Positions 57,061-64,000 of a stretch of DNA of 64,000 nucleotides are shown here, one piece after another (positions within the stretch are counted from its first letter, which is position 1; each line of letters opens with the position of its first letter). A model generated the notes under the pieces. The model was not told the DNA's origin. It saw only the letters and a program-made list of their open reading frames with translations, and ran no database searches. Made by a program: the position numbers and the translations under genes. The DNA is taken from positions 434,001 to 498,000 of the forward strand of contig QRDG01000923.1 in NCBI GenBank assembly GCA_012064385.1, given 5' to 3'. The DNA comes from Puccinellia tenuiflora (lineage: Eukaryota; Streptophyta; Magnoliopsida; Poales; Poaceae).

Positions 57061-60000
57061 ATGGCACTTAAGAATCGTCCTTCGCTGCGCCTTACTCTTT
57101 ATGAAAATGCTTATACCACTACTGCTAAAGTGGTTGAAACTGCTGTGTCTAAGATGTCTGATGTGGGATTTAAAATTCCCACTGGTCATGTTGAAAGAGT
57201 TACGAAGAATGCATTTTCAGGAGATGGAACTAAAACTGCACGTGAACATATTGAATTGATTGAAGAAATATGTGGCTTATTCAGGATTCCTGGTATTTCT
57301 GAGGACTATGTGAAAAGGAAGTTATTATTTATGTCTTTATCTGGTAATGCTCGTATTTGGTTCAGGTCTTTGGATGAAGAAGCCACTACTGAATGGAGTG
57401 TATTGAGGAAGATTTTCTTTCTTAAATATTTTACTCCGAGAGAAGCTTATGAGAGCCGCTGCTATATATTTAATTTCTGGCCACATCTGGGAGAGAGTAT
57501 TACTCAAGCTTGGGGGAGACTGAAGGCACTCCTTCGTGAGAATCCTTGTCATGATCTTACAAAGAAACTTATATTGATAAACTTTTATGTGAGGCTGCCT
57601 ATGAAGCATAAGGAAATTCTGGACAATTCATCTGGTGGGAGTTTTACAAATAATACTGAAGAAGAAGCATGGAATCTATTGGAAACTATTTCTGAAAATA
57701 CTGGACACTGGGAACTTGATAAAGGTAATAAACCTTATTTTGATTATGGATATTCATGTGTGGAGACCTTCTCTACTTCTATCTTGTTTAAAAATATGAG
57801 TGATACATTTAATCTTGATCCTTATGTTATACTTGAAATAGCTAAATCTTTTGCTGAGCATATCTGTATTCCTAAAAGTGGATTTGAAACTTATGTTGAA
57901 CCTGTTAAACAATCTATTGTTATTCCTAAAGTTATTAAACAGATAGAGCCAGTGTCATCTGTGAGAATTGAGGAGTATGTTGAGCCACCCCCATATCCAA
58001 ACCAAGTTAAGAAAAACTTGCTTACTACTGTTACTAACAAGAGTAAAAGGAAATGTCCTAAGCCATATGAACAGGTGGAAGTCAATACTCAAATTTCTGT
58101 TATCAAACAATTAAATGAAGAAGATCCTGTTGATGTCTATCTATGTGAAGATGCTACTAAAATTATCAGAGGTAATTCAACCAAGGTGGGAAAACCTATA
58201 ATATCATGCTCTATTGGGACTTCAAGTTATCATGGTCTATGTGATATTGGGTCAAGCATTAGTGTCATTCCATATTCTCTCTATCTTGAAATCAAGCCTG
58301 ATATTGATCCTATTGTCATGGAAGGGACAAGTATGACAATTCAACTTGCTAATAAAGAATATATCATTCCTTTTGGAATTGTTAGAGATATTGAAGTTCT
58401 AGTTGGTAAAATTAAATATCCTGCTGATTTTATTGTGCTTGGTTGCCCTCAAGATTCTTTTTGTTCTATCATTTTTGGTAGACCTTTCTTGCGTACTGTT
58501 GGGGCTGAAATTAATTTGCTTAAAGAGAAAGTGTTTATTAAATGTGATAATGAAAGACTTGAGTTCAATTTATCCAAATTTGCTGATAAACATGTTGTGA
58601 AAGAGCCAATTTCTGAAGATATAATTGAAACTCTTGCTTCTATAGCTGTAGCTTCAACAGATGTGGTAGAACGTTATATGCTTAATCAAGATGAACCATT
58701 TAATGATGAGGAAAAAGAGGCTCTGGAACAAATATTATGGCAACAACCACCACAATTACAGTTGCATATTCCACCTGATAATTTATTAGTGTTACCACCA
58801 CCTAAAGGGGATCCTAGTTTTGAATTGAAACCTTTGCCAGATAATCTGAAATATGCATACTTAGATGATAAGAACATATATCCTGTCATTATTAGTGCTA
58901 ACCTTTCAGCTGAAGAAGAAGAGAAATTACTTGATGTGCTAAAATCTCATAGACCAGCTATGGGATACTCTGTTGATGATCTTAAAGGTATAAGCCCAGC
59001 TCTATGTATGCACAAAATTAATTTGGAAGAGGATGCAAAACCTTTTGTTGACTATCAACGTCGTCTCCATCCTAAAATGAAAGAAGTGGTAAGAAAGGAG
59101 GTAATAAGACTCATGGAAGCTGGTATCATTTATCCTATAGCTGATAGTAAGTGGGTTAGTCCTGTCCATTGTGTTCCTAAAAAGGGAGGAATGACTGTTG
59201 TTCCAAATGATGAGAATGAACTTGTGGCTCAACGTACTGTTGTTGGCTATAGGATGTTGATAGCGCGAGAGGTGTTAATCAATCACGCTTCGTTGGGCAC
59301 CCCAAGAGGAAGGTTTGAGGAGCACAGCAGCAAGTTTTCCCTCAGTTAGAAACCAAGGTTATCGAACCAGTAGGAGTGAGGAATGATTCAGAAGGTTGTC
59401 CACAACTGCAATGGCGCCAGAAAATGTGCTTGGCGTGTTGACAGCAACGGTGCTAGAAAAAGAGCTGTTGCAGGGGAGACAGTGGAACCTGCAGAACACA
59501 ATCAAACTACTTTGCCCCAACGAAGCAGTGAGGTTGTCAATCTCACCGGCCTTGCTGAATACAAAGGATTAAATGTATGTGTGGAAGGAAGCTTGTTTGC
59601 AGTAAATGAAAGCAGTAGAGCAGTTGATTTAATTGCAGATGTAAAAGAATAGACCGGGGTCCACAGTTCACTAGTGGTGTCTTCTCCATAAATAAAATAC
59701 TACACATGCTGGGTAAACAAATTACAGCTGGGCAATTGACAGAATAGAGAATGCATGACAATGCATAAACATTGCATAATACAAAGGATGATGATGTCTA
59801 TATGAGATGCTTTGGGCAATACGACAAAGTACATAGATAGCTGTTCTAAGCATACACCTATGCCTAAATAGTCCACCTTTGAGATAACATACCGTAAGAT
59901 CTCTCCAGTATTAAGTTGCAAGCAACAGACAATTGCATGAAGAATTGTGCATAAAGTTTACTCCCTAGTAGCAACGGCACTCCCCCGTCCTTATATGTTT

Positions 60001-61004
60001 CTGTCACTCAAGCCAAGGCACACAGGGACCGAACCCACTATCTAGCATAAATACTCCCTCTTGGAGATACAAGCAACTACTTGATCAAGGCAATTACAAG
60101 TACCGGAAAGCATGCAAGATCACAAATAACATAGACATGATAATATCAATAATCAACATCACAAGGTACTTCTCTATTCATCGGATCCTAGCAAACACAA
60201 CATGTAGCATTACAATAAGATGATCTTGATCATGATAGGCAGCTCACAAGATCTAAACATGATAGCACAAGAGGAGAAGACTACCATCTAGCTACTGCAT
60301 GGACTCGTAGTCCAAGGATGAACTACTCACACATCTGTCCGGAGGCGGGCATGGTGGTGTAGAGCCCTCCGGCGATGATTCCCCTCTCCGGCAGGGTGCC
60401 GGGGAGAGCTTCAGAACCCTCCCGAACTAGGGTTGACGACGGCGGCGGCGACGGATGTTTTTCTAGAATTTTGATCCGGTCCTTAGGGTTTTCTCGTCAG
60501 GGGGATTATATAGGCGAAAGGGCGGCGTTGGTGGAGGCCCGAGGGGGCCACACCACCTGGTGGCGCGGCAGACAGGTGGGCCGCGCCACCCTAGGGTGTG
60601 GTCGCCCTCTGGTGCGTCTTCGGCTCCCCTTTGGACTCCGTGTGCATGACGAAATTATAAGATCCTGGGTTTTTGTCCCGTCCGATTCCGAGAATATTTC
60701 CTTAAGTACTTTTCTGAAACGGAAAAACTGCAGAAAACAGGAACTGGCACTGGGGCATCTTGTTAATATGTTAGTTCCAAAATGCATAAAAATGCTATAA
60801 GATGTAAACAAAACATGTAGCAAATGGTATGAAAACAAGCATCGATCATAAGAAATTATAGATACGTCGGAGACGTATCAGATGTGCATTGATTACAGGA
60901 AATTAAACAAAGCAACTAGAAAAGATCATTACCCATTGCCATTTATTGATCAAATGTTAGAAAGGTTATCTAAACATTCTCACTTTTGTTATCTAGATGG
61001 TTAT
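57061..61004 (+). pseudogene. Athila-like gag-pol, long open frame interrupted by two insertions
   Basis: From ATG 57061 (MALKNRPSLRLTLYE) the frame is open without a stop to the insertion at 59258, about 732 codons. Gag core (LSGNARIWFRSLDE) is at residues about 95-115 and the protease DIGSSISVIP motif at about residue 394 (58242-58256). A 100-residue linker follows, then the RT start (ADSKWVSPVHCVPKKGG, about 59140-59190). RT resumes at 60881 and runs through LNKATRKDHYPLPF to 61004, where a second element cuts it. Without the insertions the frame would be open as far as it can be seen; RT catalytic box and integrase are beyond the window or lost. Confidence 0.88.
59258..60880 (-). repeat. 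Solo LTR (1623 bp) inside the RT region
   Basis: Flanked by the 5-bp target duplication GATGT (59253-59257 and 60881-60885). The plus strand starts TGATAGCGCGAG and ends GACGTATCA. A minus-strand TATA (CCTATATAATCC near 60503-60514) shows it is in minus orientation. No primer site or internal region is present, so it is a solo LTR left by LTR-LTR recombination. Same family as 6219-6646. Confidence 0.88.
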
Positions 61005-62766
61005 TGATGACGGTAGTTGAAGTCTCCCTCAGCTTCGCCAACAAGCACTCTTGATACCCTGAAAGGAAAACAATAAATATAAGGGATAGGTTGAGCCTCC
61101 AAGTGAAGAGTATGTAGTAGTGGAAGATCTTCCCCAAGAAGGCGACTCGAGGGTTTAATATCGATCTCTCGGGGAATCAGTAGTGTGGGTTTTTATCTTC
61201 TTGTCCTTCTCTAGATTTCCTGCAAATAAATAAATTGCTTTGTGCCCTCAACCTCACCAAGTGGTTGTCAAGCACAAGGTGTGAGAATGTTATTAAGATA
61301 ATAATGAATGCAAAACAGCAAATAAAAATGCAATGGTGTTGAATAACAATGTAAGGATGATAGTAATGATGATTGATGGTATTTTTGGGGTTTTTATATG
61401 TGAATGCAAGAAGTAAAAGTGTTTTTGTGTTTTCTGATTTTAAAATGGCTGAATGTAAAAGATGCTTGAAAGTAGTTGGAAAAGTGTTTCTTATGATTAA
61501 AAATGGACCGGGGTTCATGGTTTCACACATGCACTCTCTCTTTAATATAGTGTGGCAAACAAGTAGACATAGACTTAACATATGAGATTGCAAACAAGTT
61601 CTTTCAAGTTACTAATTATATGGGCATCACGTCCTAACATAGAGATTATGAGTCTCACTTATACTCCACCAAGATGTGAAATAAATCATGCACCTTAGTA
61701 ATTAAGATAACATCAGAGTATAGCTTTAAGATTAATGACATGAAGTTAAAATAAACACATGATGGATCTAGTCTTAGGTAGAGGCATGTCACTCCTCCTA
61801 CCCTTCAACATGGTATTTTGGTTTATCCCTGGTGAGGCAACAAACTAAGGTAAACACCCAATGGATCATGATATATCAAGTTGTCAACTTATCACTTCAC
61901 CACCCCCGTTACTCCAACTAATGCACACGTTCCCCCACACACGCTCTCATAAACATGCTTGATCATAACAAGGATATAAGAACGTTGTACATAATATGCA
62001 TCTACTTTCATAACTGAAACAAACATTGCAATCTCAACATATATTAACTCATAGAAAGATCCACCACAATGGTAATACAATGGTGACCGTAATCATGTTC
62101 GGCAGCTCATACGGTGCTAACTAATGGAACTCAAGAGAGAGAGATACATATGCTACTGCCACAAACCCATAGTCTAGCGGTGGACTACTCCCTCTTCATC
62201 ATGGAGACGGTGGAGATGTCGATGGAGAAGGTGGAGACCTCTCCGGCAGGGCTCCGTCGGAGTTTTCCCCCTCCGATCTTCAGCCTCCTGATCTCTGTTT
62301 TCTGGTTTCTCTCGTGTGGCGGCTCTCCTCTGGAAAAACGTCGGGGGACCTCTTATATAGTTGTTTTTAGGTCATGAGGATGCTTAGGGGCGAAGGATCG
62401 ATGCAATTGGGGCCACGAGGGCTAAATGGGGTAGGCCCACGCGGCCAGGTATAGGGGCCGCATGGGACCCTCCCTTTTGGCCTCCCGGCCTCCGTTCGTT
62501 GACTTCTTTCGCTTCAAAATCTTGTCCTTCCAAAATAATGACCCCCCTAAATTTATAGCTCATTATGACGTCGTTAAGGTCCTGAAACAATTATAGAAAG
62601 AAAAAGGGGTTTTCTGCCTGCGCAGGATTAATTCCATAAAAAGGGTAAATCATTGTATATTATCAAAAATCATTAAATAACAGTAATATAACCCTTATAT
62701 GATGCAAATATGATTGGAATATAACAATTATAGTGCAAAGTTCATGTATGCATTTTAGATGCATCA
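61005..62766 (-). repeat. 3' LTR of the minus-strand Athila-related element
   Basis: On the minus strand it starts TGATGCATCTAAAATGC and ends CTACCGTCATCA, 1762 bp. The inverted-repeat module is at 62434-62469, and CTATATAAGAGG (near 62347-62358) is a good TATA box about 80 bases downstream in sense direction. A GC-rich leader follows. The LTR sequence outside the module differs from that of the plus-strand copies. Confidence 0.78.
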
Positions 62767-62780
62767 ACATCCCCAAGCTT

Positions 62781-64000
62781 AACTCATGCTCCTCCTCGAG
62801 TACGAAAGTGAAAAAACTAACATGAACTTTGCAATATAATAAAAAAACATGGATATAAAAGATGATTGCTACTGCTACATAAAGTCAAATGATTCATTAT
62901 TTCAAAGAAGTAGCAATGTGCAAACAATGTATAAAGTGATATCAAGTATTCAATGCAAAGATGATCAATGATAGTTCACAAAGTGCAACATAAAAGATAG
63001 TACTATGGACATTCTTACTTTTGCATACTTGTGGTCCATAGAGTGTAGAAAATCTGAATATAAAAGGTGGACACGTTGGAAAAGATGTATAAATAAGTAG
63101 AGGTCAAAGCATGCATGAGTTTCATCTATCCTCCAAACTATTCTTCTTAAGTTATTGAATGCAATGGTAATACTTGGTGTCAAGCTCTCATTCCCCTATC
63201 ATAGCATCTTGAATTGATTAAAGTTAATGTGAAAGCAAATATGAGTAGTGGCCTTGATAAAGTAAAGGTTAGATGTCTCATGCCCCTTGAATACAAGTAC
63301 CTACACCATGATTACTCAACTTGGGAAACAAAGCACGTTTAAGTTATCTATCATTGTAAGTAAAAACGGTATCATCAAGAGTTTCAACTGGGGTACCTCT
63401 TGTCCCATGATATGGATCAAGCCCATATCAAAACAACAAGACAAACAAACATAATGAACAATCTTAACACCCTCTTTATTTACCACTTGATATAGCTTTT
63501 TATTGTAAGGTGTATCACAGAGAGTTCAAAATAGCATGTAAGTAAATTTCCACCATGAATGATGCATGGCTTAGATTAGCGGCCCAGGCTTCACTCTAAC
63601 CATTTATACAAACTCATTTAAACTTAACTATATTTCCACATTTATTTCGTCATGATAGGCATCCATAGACAAAAGTACATGATATCAACTAAACAAATGA
63701 TGGAACATGTTGAAAGCTTTGCATGTGACAGCACATATGGGCTAACTCCCAACCTTAAACATTTATCAAGCCACTATCTTCATAATATTAATCACAATGG
63801 TTCATCTTTATTGAATGCAATAAAAGTAAGTGTGCATCAAGTTCGCGAGAGCTTTTTAACCAACTTTTCCCATTACAATAAATAACATCATCATTTTCAT
63901 TTAGAGGCATAGATAACACAAATAACATGATAAACATACTTGGAATAGCATAAAGCTAATAGGTAGATATGGTGGACTCACTGGAAAAACTTGGGTTGAA
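62781..64000 (-). other. 3' UTR of the minus-strand Athila-related element
   Basis: No gene seen. About 63225-63820 is closely similar, in reverse complement, to parts of 42780-43380 and its relatives. The sequence nearer the LTR is unrelated apart from a degenerate form of the hairpin (62780-62805). Confidence 0.65.

Larger units (their letters stand above)
61005..64000 (-). mobile_element. Minus-strand Athila-related element, 3' end (runs off the window)
   Basis: It is inserted into the RT of the preceding element after GTTAT. Its 3' LTR is 61005-62766. On the minus strand this LTR is preceded by a polypurine tract AAGCTTGGGGATGT (62767-62780) and a long 3' UTR that in part matches the 3' UTR of the plus-strand Athila copies. 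Coding regions lie beyond the window. Confidence 0.8.

Noticed and set aside
61177..63885. Scattered open frames in the last 3 kb
   Set aside because: They fall in an LTR and a 3' UTR of a minus-strand element and show no domain.

Overview
This window comes from a grass nuclear genome, most likely a pooideae cereal or forage relative. The evidence is BARE/Angela/WIS-type copia LTRs, Athila- and Tat-lineage Ty3/gypsy elements, an Au-like SINE and a Mutator-like element with cereal-type coding style. I cannot fix the genus from sequence alone. Nearly all of the 64 kb is nested transposable elements. I see no rRNA, tRNA gene, CRISPR array or clearly intact host gene.

Layout. 1-6218: 3' end of a Tat-lineage gypsy element (integrase C-terminus, a five-exon antisense gene, 3' LTR). 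6219-6646: truncated LTR of a second family. 6647-7930 and 16370-16870: internal DNA of a minus-strand LTR element, split by a complete BARE-like copia element (7931-16369, target duplication AATAC); the long LTR of the split element follows (16871-21863). 21864-26213: Mutator-like element whose transposase gene has lost its catalytic core and carries a BARE-like LTR fragment. 26214-31867: gene-like debris, namely a GC-rich first-exon candidate, an RNase H remnant, an RRM-like fragment split by a SINE, and a candidate short LTR. 31868-34791: minus-strand LTR.

34792-35251 continues at 45205-45391 as a GC-rich sequence of unknown origin, split by a complete Athila-like element (35252-45204, target duplication GCGGG). 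45392-48202: 3' part of a second Athila copy. 48203-52066: copia LTR-like block with a palindrome array, joined to a copia integrase/RT fragment. 52067-53301: another minus-strand LTR. 53302-61004: two Athila halves sharing one LTR (3' half, LTR, 5' half). The 5' half has a long open gag-pol frame broken by a solo LTR (59258-60880, target duplication GATGT) and by a minus-strand element that runs off the window (61005-64000).

The most interesting signals are in the Athila-like group. These elements carry an extra coiled-coil ORF downstream of pol, preceded by what looks like a captured LTR promoter. That promoter and the LTRs of several families share an inverted-repeat module (GGCCCACGCGGCC, 8-10 nt loop, GGCCGCGTGGGACC). 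The arm substitutions I can see keep pairing as G-U wobble in the sense strand. A polypurine-tract-like motif also recurs at fixed places inside the elements. All similarity statements come from reading by eye; no alignment or database search was run.
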